From Mesorhizobium helmanticense (GTDB lineage: Bacteria > Pseudomonadota > Alphaproteobacteria > Rhizobiales > Rhizobiaceae), in the NCBI RefSeq assembly GCF_003034915.1, contig NZ_PZJX01000025.1, positions 1 to 64,000 of the forward strand: a stretch of 64,000 nucleotides of DNA, read 5' to 3'. Position numbers and translations under genes: made by a program. Shown piece after piece: positions 35,500 through 45,215 of this stretch (the first letter of the stretch is position 1; every line of letters starts with the position of its first letter). The notes below the pieces were generated by a model. The model was not told the DNA's origin, ran no database searches, and was given only the letters and a program-made list of their open reading frames with translations.

Positions 35500-36693
35500 G
35501 TGGACAAGGACAGGCACGAGACATTCGAGGAGATGATCGGCCCTGTCGGGTCGCCGCTGCAGCGCGTGCTGCTCAAGGCGGCGCGCCGCGCCAACCGAAC
35601 CGCGGACAAGCTCAGGCTCTCGGCGCGAAAGCGGTTTCCCTTCATTCTTCCGTCCCGTGGTCCGCTGTCCGACCTCGATGGCGGCATCCAGGTTTCCGTG
35701 CACGTGGTCAGCCGCGATCCGCTGGTCTTGTATACGCCGGTCGGCGGGCCGCGCCCGTTTTACTCCGTTGCCGCCATCGGCCGGCGCCTGGCGTCGCGGC
35801 GCGCGGCATTCCTGCTGATGCCGAGCTGGACTTTGGAGCGGCCGGCCGTCGTCGAGCAGATCGGCCGGGATCTCGCCTGGTATGCCAGGCTTTGCCCCGA
35901 TCACGAGGTCATCTTCCTCTGCAACACCGAGGAGGAGCGCCGCCTGATCGCCGCGGTTGGCGGCACCGCGATCTTTTCCAACCACAATCTGATGATATCC
36001 GACGACGTGTTCCGGCCATTGCCGGATGTGCCGGTCGAGTTCGACGCCGTCTACACCGGCCGCATATCGCATACCAAGCGGCATTACCTTGCCTTCGACA
36101 TCGAAAAGCTGGTTCACATCGCCACGTCGATCGGCGAACTGCCGCCTTCCAGCGCTCGCGCCTTCATCCGCCGCCTCCAAGCGCAGTCGCCGCTCCATCG
36201 CATCGCCAACCCGATCGTCGAGGGCATGACCGCAAGCCTGTCGCAGGCGGAAGTCAATCGCGTCTACAACCAGGCCGCGGTCGGGCTCTGCCTGTCGGCG
36301 GCGGAAGGCGCGATGTATTCCAGCATGGAATATCTGATGGCCGGGCTGCCGATCGTCTCGACGCCGAGCCTCGGCGGTCGCGACGTCTATTTCGATCCGG
36401 ACTATTGCCTGATCGCCGAACCGGAGCCCGCGGCGATCAGGAAGGCTGTCGAGACGCTGCGCGACCGTCGGATATCGCGCCAGGAGGTCCGTGCCCGTAC
36501 TCTTGAAAAGGTGCGCGCGCAGCGGCTGGAACTGATGGCCTATCTGTCGGCGCTGCTGCGGCGCATGGGCAGCGACGCACCGCCGCTCTCGCAATGGCCA
36601 TTTCCCCCGACCTCTGCGCTGATGCGATGGGCCCCGGTGCGTGACCACGCGCGAGAGCTTGCCATGCTGGCCTCCCCGGCCGATCGGGCCTGA
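35500..36693 (+). CDS. Glycosyltransferase-like protein (GT4-like C-terminal lobe)
   Basis: A protein of about 397 residues. The C-terminal half carries a donor-binding pattern of GT-B enzymes (LCLSAAEGAMYSSMEYLMAG then LPIVSTPSLGG). The N-terminal half includes VSVHVVSRDPLVLYTPVGG. The start is uncertain: GTG at 35500 is preferred because the stretch from an ATG at 35398 reads as intergenic sequence close to the divergent mutS start. Substrate unknown; a surface polysaccharide role is likely from the family. Confidence 0.7.
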   Translation: MDKDRHETFEEMIGPVGSPLQRVLLKAARRANRTADKLRLSARKRFPFILPSRGPLSDLDGGIQVSVHVVSRDPLVLYTPVGGPRPFYSVAAIGRRLASRRAAFLLMPSWTLERPAVVEQIGRDLAWYARLCPDHEVIFLCNTEEERRLIAAVGGTAIFSNHNLMISDDVFRPLPDVPVEFDAVYTGRISHTKRHYLAFDIEKLVHIATSIGELPPSSARAFIRRLQAQSPLHRIANPIVEGMTASLSQAEVNRVYNQAAVGLCLSAAEGAMYSSMEYLMAGLPIVSTPSLGGRDVYFDPDYCLIAEPEPAAIRKAVETLRDRRISRQEVRARTLEKVRAQRLELMAYLSALLRRMGSDAPPLSQWPFPPTSALMRWAPVRDHARELAMLASPADRA

Positions 36694-36828
36694 CCAAAGA
36701 CGCCGCGCTCAACCACGATTCCCTGTCGCTTGGCGGTTTACAGCGGCGGCGTGTGGCCTTAATTCGGAACTCCACAAAAAAGCACCCGTCTCAAGCGGTG
36801 CTGTACCGGCGAGGAAATCGAAAGCATC

Positions 36829-39108
36829 ATGGCCAGGAAAACTGAAAACAACGGCCCCTCCGTCAGTGCCCAGGAGGCGCTGGAGTTCCACGCCATGGGC
36901 CGGCCCGGCAAGCTGGAGATCGTTGCCACCAAGCCGATGGCGACGCAGCGCGATCTGAGCCTTGCCTATTCACCGGGCGTCGCGGTGCCTGTCCTTGCCA
37001 TTGCCGAGGACCCAAGCCGCGCTTTCGACTATACGACGCGCGGCAACATGGTCGCCGTCATCTCCAACGGCACCGCCATCCTCGGCCTCGGCAACCTTGG
37101 CGCGCTGGCCTCCAAGCCGGTCATGGAAGGCAAGGCGGTGCTGTTCAAGCGCTTCGCCGATGTCGATTCCATCGATCTCGAGGTCGATACCGAGGATGCC
37201 GACGAATTTATCAACTGCGTGCGCTATCTCGGCCCTTCCTTCGGCGGCATCAACCTCGAGGACATCAAGGCGCCGGAATGCTTCATCATCGAGCAGCGCC
37301 TGCGCGAATTGATGGATATTCCGGTCTTCCACGACGACCAGCATGGCACCGCCATCATCTCGGCCGCCGGCCTGATCAACGCGCTGGAGATCACCGGCCG
37401 CGACATGAAGACCACCAAAATGGTCTGCAATGGCGCCGGTGCGGCCGGCATCGCCTGCATCGAACTGATGAAGGCGATGGGTTTTTCGCCGGAGAATATC
37501 ATCCTGTGCGACACCAAGGGCGTCGTCTTCCAGGGCCGCACCGAAGGCATGAACCAGTGGAAGTCGGCGCATGCGGTCAAGACCGAGGCGCGCTCGCTGG
37601 CCGAGGCGCTCGACGGCGCCGACGTCTTCCTCGGCCTCTCCGCCAAGGGTGCGCTGACCGCCAAAATGGTACAGTCGATGGCCAAAAACCCGATCATCTT
37701 CGCCATGGCCAATCCCGATCCGGAGATCACGCCGGAGGAGGTGGCCAAGATCCGCACCGACGCCATCATGGCCACCGGCCGTTCGGACTATCCGAACCAG
37801 GTCAACAACGTGCTGGGTTTCCCCTACATCTTCCGCGGCGCGCTGGATGTACGCGCCACCACCATCAACGACGACATGAAGATCGCAGCCGCACGAGCGC
37901 TCGCCGAGCTGGCGCGCCAGGACGTGCCCGACGACGTCGCCGCCGCCTATCAGGGCAACCGGCCGAAATTCGGCCCCAGCTACATCATCCCGGTGCCGTT
38001 CGATCCGCGCCTGATCGCGGCCATCCCGATGGCGGTGGCCAAGGCGGCGATGGACAGCGGCGTCGCCCGCAAGCCGATCCTCGATCTCGACCGCTACGCG
38101 CAGGAACTGTCGGCCCGCCGCGATCCGATCGCATCGACCTTGCAGCGCATCTACGACCGCGTCCGCCGCCAGCCCAAGCGCATCGTCTTCGCCGAGGGCG
38201 AGGAGGAGCAGGTCATGCGCGCCGCCGTCTCCTATGTGAACCAGCGGCTCGGCACCGCCATCCTGCTCGGTCGCGACGACGTCATCAAGGAGAACGCCAG
38301 GCATGCCGGCATCGAGCTCAACAAGCAGGGCATCGAGATCATCAACGCCAGGCTGTCGCGCCGCAACAGCGTCTACACCGACTATCTCTACGAGCGCATG
38401 CAGCGCAAGGGCTTCCTGTTCCGCGACTGCCAGCGCCTGATCAACAATGACCGCAACCATTTCGCCGCCTGCATGGTGGCGCTGGGCGACGCCGACGGCA
38501 TCGTCACCGGCGTCACCCGCAACTATTCGACCGCGCTCGACGACATCCGCCGCGTCATCGACGCCAAGCCCGGCCACCGTGTCATCGGCGCCTCGATCGT
38601 GCTGGCGCGGGGCCGCACCGTGATCGTCGCCGATACCGCCGTGCACGACATGCCGAATGCCGAACAGATCGCCGACATCGCCGAGGAGGCCGCCGGCTTC
38701 GCCCGCCGCATGGGCTACGAGCCAAGGCTCGCCATGCTCGCCTATTCGACGTTCGGCCACCCGCAGGGCGAGCGCTCCGAGCGCGTCCAGGAAGCGGTGC
38801 GTATTCTCGACAAAAGGCGCGTCGATTTCGAGTATGACGGCGAGATGGCCGCCGACGTGGCGCTCAATTCGCGCGCCATGGCGCAATACCCGTTCATCAG
38901 GCTCACCGGCCCGGCCAATGTGCTGATCATGCCGGCCTTCCACTCGGCCTCGATCTCGACCAAGATGCTGCAGGAACTCGGCGGCTCCACCGTCATCGGC
39001 CCGCTGCTGGTCGGCTTGAACAAGCCGGTGCAGATCGTCTCGCTCAACGCCAAGGACTCGGACATCGTGAATATGGCGGCCATCGCGGCTTATACCGCGG
39101 GGGCCTGA
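36829..39108 (+). CDS. maeB: NADP-dependent malic enzyme with phosphotransacetylase-like domain
   Basis: A 759-residue chimeric malic enzyme converting malate to pyruvate. Malic enzyme domain at about 20-430, with [10 protein letters not shown], the metal-binding [10 protein letters not shown] and a NADP site in [11 protein letters not shown]. The C-terminal 320 residues are a phosphotransacetylase-like domain (from [17 protein letters not shown]), known in rhizobia to regulate rather than catalyse. Rhizobia have two such enzymes (Dme and Tme); I cannot tell which this is. Confidence 0.95.
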   Translation: MARKTENNGPSVSAQEALEFHAMGRPGKLEIVATKPMATQRDLSLAYSPGVAVPVLAIAEDPSRAFDYTTRGNMVAVISNGTAILGLGNLGALASKPVMEGKAVLFKRFADVDSIDLEVDTEDADEFINCVRYLGPSFGGINLEDIKAPECFIIEQRLRELMDIPVFHDDQHGTAIISAAGLINALEITGRDMKTTKMVCNGAGAAGIACIELMKAMGFSPENIILCDTKGVVFQGRTEGMNQWKSAHAVKTEARSLAEALDGADVFLGLSAKGALTAKMVQSMAKNPIIFAMANPDPEITPEEVAKIRTDAIMATGRSDYPNQVNNVLGFPYIFRGALDVRATTINDDMKIAAARALAELARQDVPDDVAAAYQGNRPKFGPSYIIPVPFDPRLIAAIPMAVAKAAMDSGVARKPILDLDRYAQELSARRDPIASTLQRIYDRVRRQPKRIVFAEGEEEQVMRAAVSYVNQRLGTAILLGRDDVIKENARHAGIELNKQGIEIINARLSRRNSVYTDYLYERMQRKGFLFRDCQRLINNDRNHFAACMVALGDADGIVTGVTRNYSTALDDIRRVIDAKPGHRVIGASIVLARGRTVIVADTAVHDMPNAEQIADIAEEAAGFARRMGYEPRLAMLAYSTFGHPQGERSERVQEAVRILDKRRVDFEYDGEMAADVALNSRAMAQYPFIRLTGPANVLIMPAFHSASISTKMLQELGGSTVIGPLLVGLNKPVQIVSLNAKDSDIVNMAAIAAYTAGA

Positions 39109-39193
39109 AATGCCAAAAATTCAACAGACACCTAACGTCAGAAAGGCTCTCTTAGCAAAGACCAGGGGCGACAACAGATCAACAGATAGCACG

Positions 39194-41026
39194 TTAGACG
39201 TCATTTTTCCTTACTTGGTCAACGAGCTCCTTCACATATTTAACTAAGGGAGAAAGTTGGTCAGGTTTTTTTAAAAAAATGTATTTTAGAAGAAATAAAG
39301 AGTCTGCCTTCTTTGAAAAAGTGACTTTACATTCAGACGTCTCAGAGCATACACGATTTATAAACCTCGCAGCATCAAGCGCGCCAAGCCAATTGGGATC
39401 CGCAATATCTCCCCGCCATTTGCGATTATTGAATTCCTTTTGTGGGCCCAGCTCCAGAATTTTCTTCCTAATGATCTCACCTGAGACCGAGGTCGATCCA
39501 TCAACATCCTTTTCGGCAATAAATGCCGCGATAGCTTCTGGGTCCACTAGGTAGCATTCCAAGTGACGTCTAGGCAAGAAATGGACTAAACCCCCAGATT
39601 CTCTTCGCATTTCGGCGCACTGTTCAGGCGAGAGTTTCTCGGTATCGAAGCTGAATACGACAGAAACTCTAAGAGGCGTAGTTGCAGAGCTAAGTCGTTT
39701 GTACACGTCATAGACCAGTGCGCGGCTACGACGGCCAGTCATAAAATCCCCTGTAGCGGAAACCGCTGTAAAAATGATACCTCTTAGTTCAGAACTACCG
39801 CTATGCTGATAGATAAGTGGGAAACACAGTTCTTCGGTGGGACCTTCAACCCAAATTATCCGTTCTGCTGCAAAGACATCCGCCATGGAAACGCCAAGGT
39901 GCTCGGCAACGTTGCGAAACGCGTCAACATCATCAAGCTTGAGGGGTTCAATGCTTGACTCGTAACCTGTTCGTTTCACAATGTGAATGGTATCTGGATC
40001 ACAGAAACTTATGACTTCCGGCGCGTGCGTAGAAATTATATACTGATGGCTACCGTAATGGGTCTTGATGACACGTATAAGAGACTTGACCGCCGATGGA
40101 TGAAGAAAACTGTTGATCTCGTCAATAATGATCACGGAATCATTAATAGTCATAATGGCGGTAAGTATTGCAATTGCTTGAGCTACACCGGTGCCACTGG
40201 CATTTAACGGAAAGCTGAGTTCGACGGCGTTCATTTCCTCGGTGGGCCAAACTCGTATTTCGAGTTGGTTGTTGTTGGGATTAGGCCTGACGCTCAAATT
40301 ACCTACGGTGGGGAAGATATCTCGCAAATGACTTACCAGTTTTTGGAACATAGTTCCACGGCTTCCGATCAAGGTATGAAGGACAGCCGGAAGGTTCTGT
40401 GCATCTGGAGTCAATCTATCAGCATGGGAGTGAGCCGACTCGCCGATGGCGAAGCGCTCCGCTGAAAAGTAAAACATGTTTCTCTGCCACAGCTCCCAGA
40501 CAATTTGTGCTCCGTCGTCGGTGTCAGATCGCGTAACTGTGTGATACTTTATCTCTCCATTGACGGCAGATAAGGATATGGAATTCTTCTTGTGTTGGCC
40601 TAGAGAAAAATTGCCGCATGCTGGATAAGCGCGCGATTGAAAATTCGTGCTTGAGTGATTAATCACATCAACAATAATAGTTGGCCAGCTAAAAAGGTTT
40701 TTAATTTGGTCAGCAGGACTGCCATTTTGCTCGCTTTGATGTAGCACAGGTAGATTCGCTGAACCTCTAATAAGAATCGTCTCTTCCAATTCGGCTCCTG
40801 TAACCCGAATTGTCAACTCGACCCTCGGTTGAGGGACTTGATGATTACTATATCTCTGAGGGGCGCGATGCCTGTCGTCTTTCAAGGCGGGTTGCAGAGC
40901 ACGCAGAACAGAACTCTTGCCAGAGTTGTTTTGCCCAACTATTAGATTTATTCCGGATTGAAATAATATATTGCCCGAATCGCCAAATGACTGAAAGCCG
41001 TGAATTCGCGCTTTTGATATCCACAT
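39194..41026 (-). CDS. OLD-family ATPase with TOPRIM-type nuclease domain
   Basis: A 610-residue protein. The N-terminal ABC-type ATPase has Walker A GQNNSGKSS (31-39) and a Walker B/D-loop region DSVIIIDEINSFLHPSAV near 300, with a switch histidine in ISTHAPEV. The C-terminal region has a TOPRIM-type glutamate in WVEGPTEEL (Glu394) and an acidic FSFDTEK (Asp461). This matches OLD-like and related phage-defence nucleases such as GajA. It is strikingly AT-rich compared with the flanking maeB and other genes and stands alone, with no helicase or reverse-transcriptase partner. Likely horizontally acquired; an anti-phage role is inferred. Confidence 0.85.
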   Translation of the reverse strand: MWISKARIHGFQSFGDSGNILFQSGINLIVGQNNSGKSSVLRALQPALKDDRHRAPQRYSNHQVPQPRVELTIRVTGAELEETILIRGSANLPVLHQSEQNGSPADQIKNLFSWPTIIVDVINHSSTNFQSRAYPACGNFSLGQHKKNSISLSAVNGEIKYHTVTRSDTDDGAQIVWELWQRNMFYFSAERFAIGESAHSHADRLTPDAQNLPAVLHTLIGSRGTMFQKLVSHLRDIFPTVGNLSVRPNPNNNQLEIRVWPTEEMNAVELSFPLNASGTGVAQAIAILTAIMTINDSVIIIDEINSFLHPSAVKSLIRVIKTHYGSHQYIISTHAPEVISFCDPDTIHIVKRTGYESSIEPLKLDDVDAFRNVAEHLGVSMADVFAAERIIWVEGPTEELCFPLIYQHSGSSELRGIIFTAVSATGDFMTGRRSRALVYDVYKRLSSATTPLRVSVVFSFDTEKLSPEQCAEMRRESGGLVHFLPRRHLECYLVDPEAIAAFIAEKDVDGSTSVSGEIIRKKILELGPQKEFNNRKWRGDIADPNWLGALDAARFINRVCSETSECKVTFSKKADSLFLLKYIFLKKPDQLSPLVKYVKELVDQVRKNDV

Positions 41027-41244
41027 CTGCCCCTCATGGTCGTTCTATCTTGCTTGTCGCCATTAATCGGGCGGTCATTTTGCACCAGGCTTAGCTGTTG
41101 TAAAAATGCCGCAGAGCCATGCGACTAGGACGTGATTCAGAAGGCAACGCCAAAAAGAATTCGTTGAGCGAGGATCCAGTCATATACTTCGACTTGGGCA
41201 GCTTGACGAGACCGTCGTGGCTCGGCCACCCAACAGAGGCAAAA

Positions 41245-41268
41245 GCCTTCCCCGCATGCGGGGAAGGC
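41245..41268 (-). terminator. Perfect 24-bp palindrome, probable terminator
   Basis: GCCTTCCCCGCA and its exact complement form a 12-bp-arm palindrome with no spacer. On the minus strand it follows the stop of the 225-residue protein gene by 34 bases and is followed by TTTT, so it can act as a Rho-independent terminator. The rest of the 275-base gap (41027-41301) shows only a short tandem copy of CAGATACAT. Confidence 0.6.
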
Positions 41269-41301
41269 CAGATACATCCAGATACATGGTGATGGGATAG
41301 C

Positions 41302-41979
41302 TTACTGCCAGCCGCGGCAGCTCTGATAGGCATGCCGCCAGTAGCGCCAGCCGGTCGTCTTCCATTTCCAGAATTCATAGCCGCAGCCACCATGGTCGGA
41401 AGCGACGATCGTCACGCCGCCCCAGAACCAGGAGCCGTGCTTGTGATGGCCGTGGTGACTGCCGTGCGGGCCGTCATGGTCCTTGCCGGGTTTGCATCCG
41501 AACACCTTGCAATGCAGCTTGGGCCTATGCTTCAGGATCGGCGGCTTGGCCTTGCAGCCAGTCACGGCGCAGTCGATTTTCGCATTTATCCTGGGGCGGA
41601 TCTTGTCGCCAAGGGACGGCAGCTTGCCTGCTGGGCTGAAGGTTTGGGTGCGACGGGCGAGGCGCGTTTGCGGCATTGCCGAATTCTGCTTCACGGCCTG
41701 TGAAATGCCGTGTTTCATCTTGAACTTGTTTTCTTCGGCCTGGGCGCCGTTGGTGACGGCCATGGCTCCGATGATTGTCGCCAGCAGCAGGACGATGCCG
41801 GGGAGGCGACGTCCGATGCTGAACATCGATGTCAGGCGCGCCATGCCCTTGGTGGGCACGGCCGATCTTTCCTGACGCGCGCGAGCCATCGCGCCGGTGT
41901 AGAGTTTTTCATGCTGCGTCGGCGTCAACGCGCCGGGATCGACGCCGCTGAAAGCGTCGACTGCTGCGGGAGTAAACAT
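41302..41979 (-). CDS. His/Trp-rich protein with one membrane segment, unknown function
   Basis: A 225-residue protein. A cytoplasmic N-terminus of about 55 residues (including LTPTQHEKLYTGAMARARQE) precedes one hydrophobic segment at about 60-78. The exported part is basic and has cysteine-containing repeats (IDCAVTGCKAKPP and LHCKVFGCKPGK), then a histidine-rich block (HGSHHGHHKHG) and a tryptophan-rich end (FWKWKTTGWRYWRHAYQ). The repeats and histidines suggest metal binding. No family recognised; composition is host-like. Confidence 0.7.
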   Translation of the reverse strand: MFTPAAVDAFSGVDPGALTPTQHEKLYTGAMARARQERSAVPTKGMARLTSMFSIGRRLPGIVLLLATIIGAMAVTNGAQAEENKFKMKHGISQAVKQNSAMPQTRLARRTQTFSPAGKLPSLGDKIRPRINAKIDCAVTGCKAKPPILKHRPKLHCKVFGCKPGKDHDGPHGSHHGHHKHGSWFWGGVTIVASDHGGCGYEFWKWKTTGWRYWRHAYQSCRGWQ

Positions 41980-42190
41980 CTTCCTGATCCTTCAGTTGGT
42001 TAGCGGCCTCGACCGCGGAGCCGTCCCGACGGGTTCGCTCCATGGCGCGGTTTTTCGCTGCCGCCTGTTTCGGATGAATGCCGAAACTCGACTGAAGTGT
42101 TTCAATTGTTGCGGTTCGACCATGCAGCGTGAGGGCAAAAAGCCGCCGCCGGTACGCCACAACGTCCCCTCAAGGGGGAGGCAAAAATCC

Positions 42191-43183
42191 CTAAATCAGC
42201 CCCGCCTGCTCGGCCTCGTGGCGCAAATTCTGGCGCGGCCTTGGCCCGATCTGCTGGATGACCAGCCCGGCCGCCAGCGAGCCGAGATCGCCGCACGCCT
42301 TGAGACTGCGGCCTTGCGTGTAGCCGTAGAGGAAACCTGCGGCATAGAGGTCGCCGGCGCCTGTCGTGTCGACCAATTCCCTGATTCTCGTCGCCTGGAT
42401 GGTGACGGTTTCGTCGCCGCGCACGATCACCGATCCCTTTTCCGAGCGGGTGACGGCGGCGATCTTGCAGTCCTTGCGGATCCGCGCCAGCGCCTCGTCG
42501 AAGGAGGCGGTCTGGTAGAGCGACTTGATCTCGTGGCTGTTGGCAAAGACGATGTCGACGGTGCCCGAGCGCATCAAATCGAGGAACTCGTCGCGGTAGC
42601 GGTCGACGCAGAACGAATCCGACAGCGTCATCGACACTTCGCGCCCCGCCGCATGCGCGAGTTTCGCCGTCTGCCGGATCGCTTCCTTGGCGCGCGGCGG
42701 GTCCCACAGATAGCCTTCGAAATAGGTGACCGCCGCACCCGAAGCCTTGTCCGCCTCGACATCCTCCGGGCCGAGCTCGATACAGGCGCCGAGATAGGTG
42801 TTCATCGAGCGCTCGCCGTCGGGCGTCACGAAGATCATCGAGCGCGCCGTCGGCGGTTCGCCCTGAAGCGGCCTTGTGTCGAAGGCGACGCCCTGCGCAT
42901 GGATGTCATGGGCATAGATCTCGCCGAGCGGGTCGTTCGAGACCTTGCCGAAGAAGGCGGCGCGTCCGCCGAAGGAGGCGACGCCCGCCGCCGTGTTGCC
43001 GGCGCTGCCGCCGGAGGCTTCGATCGCCGGCCCCATGCGGCTGTAGAGCAGTTCGGCGCGGTGGGTGTCGATGAGGTTCATCGCGCCCTTGATGATGCCG
43101 TTCGTCTCCAGGAATGCCTCGTCGCACTGGGCGATGATGTCGACAATGGCATTACCGATGCAAAGCACGTCATAGTCCGGCAT
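42191..43183 (-). CDS. Adenosine kinase / PfkB-family sugar kinase
   Basis: A 330-residue ribokinase-family kinase. N-terminal CIGNAIVDIIAQ and the glycine pair GGSAGNTAAGVASFGG form the substrate side; the anion hole and catalytic base are in DTTGAGDLYAAGFLYG (near 285). Rhizobial proteins of this length and pattern are annotated as adenosine kinases. The ATG at 43183 (MPDYDVLC) has GGAG 8 bases upstream; a TTG at 43198 would add five residues. The 211-base gap downstream to 41980 shows no feature. Confidence 0.9.
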   Translation of the reverse strand: MPDYDVLCIGNAIVDIIAQCDEAFLETNGIIKGAMNLIDTHRAELLYSRMGPAIEASGGSAGNTAAGVASFGGRAAFFGKVSNDPLGEIYAHDIHAQGVAFDTRPLQGEPPTARSMIFVTPDGERSMNTYLGACIELGPEDVEADKASGAAVTYFEGYLWDPPRAKEAIRQTAKLAHAAGREVSMTLSDSFCVDRYRDEFLDLMRSGTVDIVFANSHEIKSLYQTASFDEALARIRKDCKIAAVTRSEKGSVIVRGDETVTIQATRIRELVDTTGAGDLYAAGFLYGYTQGRSLKACGDLGSLAAGLVIQQIGPRPRQNLRHEAEQAGLI

Positions 43184-43445
43184 CAATATCTCCGCCAAGA
43201 ACCCACCGGCTTTTCTGCCACGCCGGCCGCAGGCGGGTCTAGCGATTTGCTGCTACTTTGCCTACCCCGAAAATCATCGCACGCTTGGCGGCGGCGGTTG
43301 GTCGCCGGCTGCTGCAGCCATCGCATCGAACTGGATCATATCAGCCGCCAAGCCTGCGGGTATGGTTGCATCCACATCGAAGCGTTTCGCTTGGGTGGTA
43401 GGCTAGAAGCAGACCGATCGAAGTTTCCGAAGGCGCGGACAAGCT

Positions 43446-44348
43446 ATGCCAGTAAAGATCAACATGACGACGGAACTGGCCCTGCTCGGCGTGCTGGCCG
43501 TCCTATGGGGCGCGTCCTATTCTTTCATCAAGGTCGGCGTCGAGACGATCCCGCCCGTGACCTTCATCGCGGGACGGACCCTGATCGCCGGCGGCATCCT
43601 GCTCGCGCTCCTCCGCTGGCGTGGCCTTGCCATGCCGAGGGATGCGGCAACCTGGCGCCGGTTCATGTTTCAGGCTTGCATGAACAGCGTGGTGCCGTTC
43701 ACGCTGATCGCCGCCGCCGAACGCACCATCGACGCGGGTCTTGCCACCATCCTCAACGCGACGTCGCCGATCTTCACCTTCCTCTTGACTGCGCTCATCA
43801 CCCGCCACGAGCCTGTGACCATGCGCAAACTGTTCGGCGTCGGGGCGGGCATCGCGGGCATATGCCTCATTGTCGGCACCCAGGCGCTGGGCGGTCTTGG
43901 CCATCAGCTCTGGGCGCAGCTCGCCGTCATCGCCGCCACCGTCAGCTACGCGGGCGCCGCTATTTTCGGGCGCAACTTCAGGGGACTCGACCCCATGGTG
44001 CCGGCGGCCGGCTCGATGATTTGCGGCGCGGCAATCCTCATCCCGCTGAGCCTTGTTTTCGACCGGCCTTGGACGCTCTCGCCGTCGACGGCCTCAATCC
44101 TTGCGCTGCTAGGACTTTCGGTATTTTCGACCGCGCTCGCCTTCTCGATCTTTTTCCGGCTCATCCACACGCTGGGCTCGGTCGGCACCACATCGCAAGC
44201 CTATCTGCGCGTGCCGATCGGCGTCGGCATCGGCGCGCTCTTCCTTGGCGAGAGCCTCGGCCCGACAGCCTGGTTCGGCATGGCCTTCGTCGTCGCCGGC
44301 GTGGCGGCGATGACCATCCCCGCCCGCAAGCCCGCGCTCGCGCGGTAG
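43446..44348 (+). CDS. EamA/DMT-family permease
   Basis: A 300-residue inner-membrane transporter with ten helices in two EamA repeats. Typical phrases are LWGASYSFIKVGVETIPP in the first repeat and RVPIGVGIGALFLGESLG in the last. Substrate unknown. ATG 43446 or 43464 could be used. The 262 bases upstream to the adenosine kinase start hold no gene I can see. Confidence 0.9.
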   Translation: MPVKINMTTELALLGVLAVLWGASYSFIKVGVETIPPVTFIAGRTLIAGGILLALLRWRGLAMPRDAATWRRFMFQACMNSVVPFTLIAAAERTIDAGLATILNATSPIFTFLLTALITRHEPVTMRKLFGVGAGIAGICLIVGTQALGGLGHQLWAQLAVIAATVSYAGAAIFGRNFRGLDPMVPAAGSMICGAAILIPLSLVFDRPWTLSPSTASILALLGLSVFSTALAFSIFFRLIHTLGSVGTTSQAYLRVPIGVGIGALFLGESLGPTAWFGMAFVVAGVAAMTIPARKPALAR

Positions 44349-44444
44349 GGGCCCTATCAGCCCTAGTTGCGTTGGTGGCCGGTCCTTCCTATCTCGGGAG
44401 CGTCCTGCCCGAAATGGGCTTCACACATTGGGTTCGACAACGCC

Positions 44445-45215
44445 GTGATATCAGACGCCGCCCGCGCCGCCTTGAGCCGGCTGTTCTCACCCGAATTCCG
44501 CTCGGTTTTTGTCAAGACGCTGGGGCTCACCTTGCTGGCGCTGGTGGCCTTGTGGTTCGGGCTGACCAGCCTCGTGGAATGGCTGGCCCTGCCATGGCTT
44601 GAGGCACTGATGCCTGGCCTGCCGTCCTGGGCCGGCTGGCTGGGCGGCATCATCGCCGCTATCGCTCTTGCCTTTGGGATGGCGCTGCTTATCGCGCCGG
44701 TGACGGCGATCATTGCCGGCCTGTTCCTCGACGATATCGCCGAGGTGGTCGAGCGCACCGACTATCCCGGCGATCCGCCCGGCCGCACCATGCCGGCACT
44801 GCGCTCGCTGGTGCTGGCGATAAAATTCTTCGGCGTCGTCATCCTCGGCAACATCTTGGCTCTGCTGCTGCTGCTGGTGCCGGGCATCAACATCGCCGCC
44901 TTCTTCATCGTTAACGGCTATCTGCTCGGGCGCGAGTTCTTTGAATTCGCCGCCATGCGCTTTCGGCCTGAGGCCGAGGCCCGGGCGTTGCGCCGGAAAT
45001 ATGCCGGCACGGTGTTCCTGGCCGGCCTTCTCATCGCTGCCTTCCTCGCTGTGCCGTTAGTCAACCTTGTGACGCCGCTTTTCGCCGCCGCCATGATGGT
45101 GCATCTGCACAAGGCGATTTCGGCACGGGAGGGGCGGGAGACCGCTCAGAACAGCAAGAAGCCGCGTCCCAACTCGTCGTCGGGCTCGACGATGAATTCG
45201 GCTCGGCCCGAATAG
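44445..45215 (+). CDS. EI24/CysZ-family membrane protein
   Basis: A protein of about 256 residues with four or more membrane helices and the EI24 pattern: SRLFSPEFRSVFVKTLGLT at the start and YLLGREFFEFAAMR in the middle. In E. coli the related CysZ imports sulfate. A GTG at 44445 (VISDAARAALSRLF) fits the family start better than upstream codons. The last 28 residues (from AREGRETAQN) are a low-complexity tail whose coding overlaps the 3' end of the convergent gene by 70 bases. Confidence 0.82.
   Translation: MISDAARAALSRLFSPEFRSVFVKTLGLTLLALVALWFGLTSLVEWLALPWLEALMPGLPSWAGWLGGIIAAIALAFGMALLIAPVTAIIAGLFLDDIAEVVERTDYPGDPPGRTMPALRSLVLAIKFFGVVILGNILALLLLLVPGINIAAFFIVNGYLLGREFFEFAAMRFRPEAEARALRRKYAGTVFLAGLLIAAFLAVPLVNLVTPLFAAAMMVHLHKAISAREGRETAQNSKKPRPNSSSGSTMNSARPE

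Noticed and set aside
36970-38943. 657-residue minus-strand frame inside maeB
   Set aside because: Antisense shadow; the plus strand encodes an unmistakable malic enzyme.
41091-41393. 100-residue minus-strand frame next to the OLD gene
   Set aside because: It overlaps the palindromic terminator and the 3' end of the 225-residue gene in another frame and has no protein-like conservation pattern.
41996-44602. 868-residue plus-strand frame
   Set aside because: It is antisense to adenosine kinase and then out of frame over the EamA gene; both are clear real genes.
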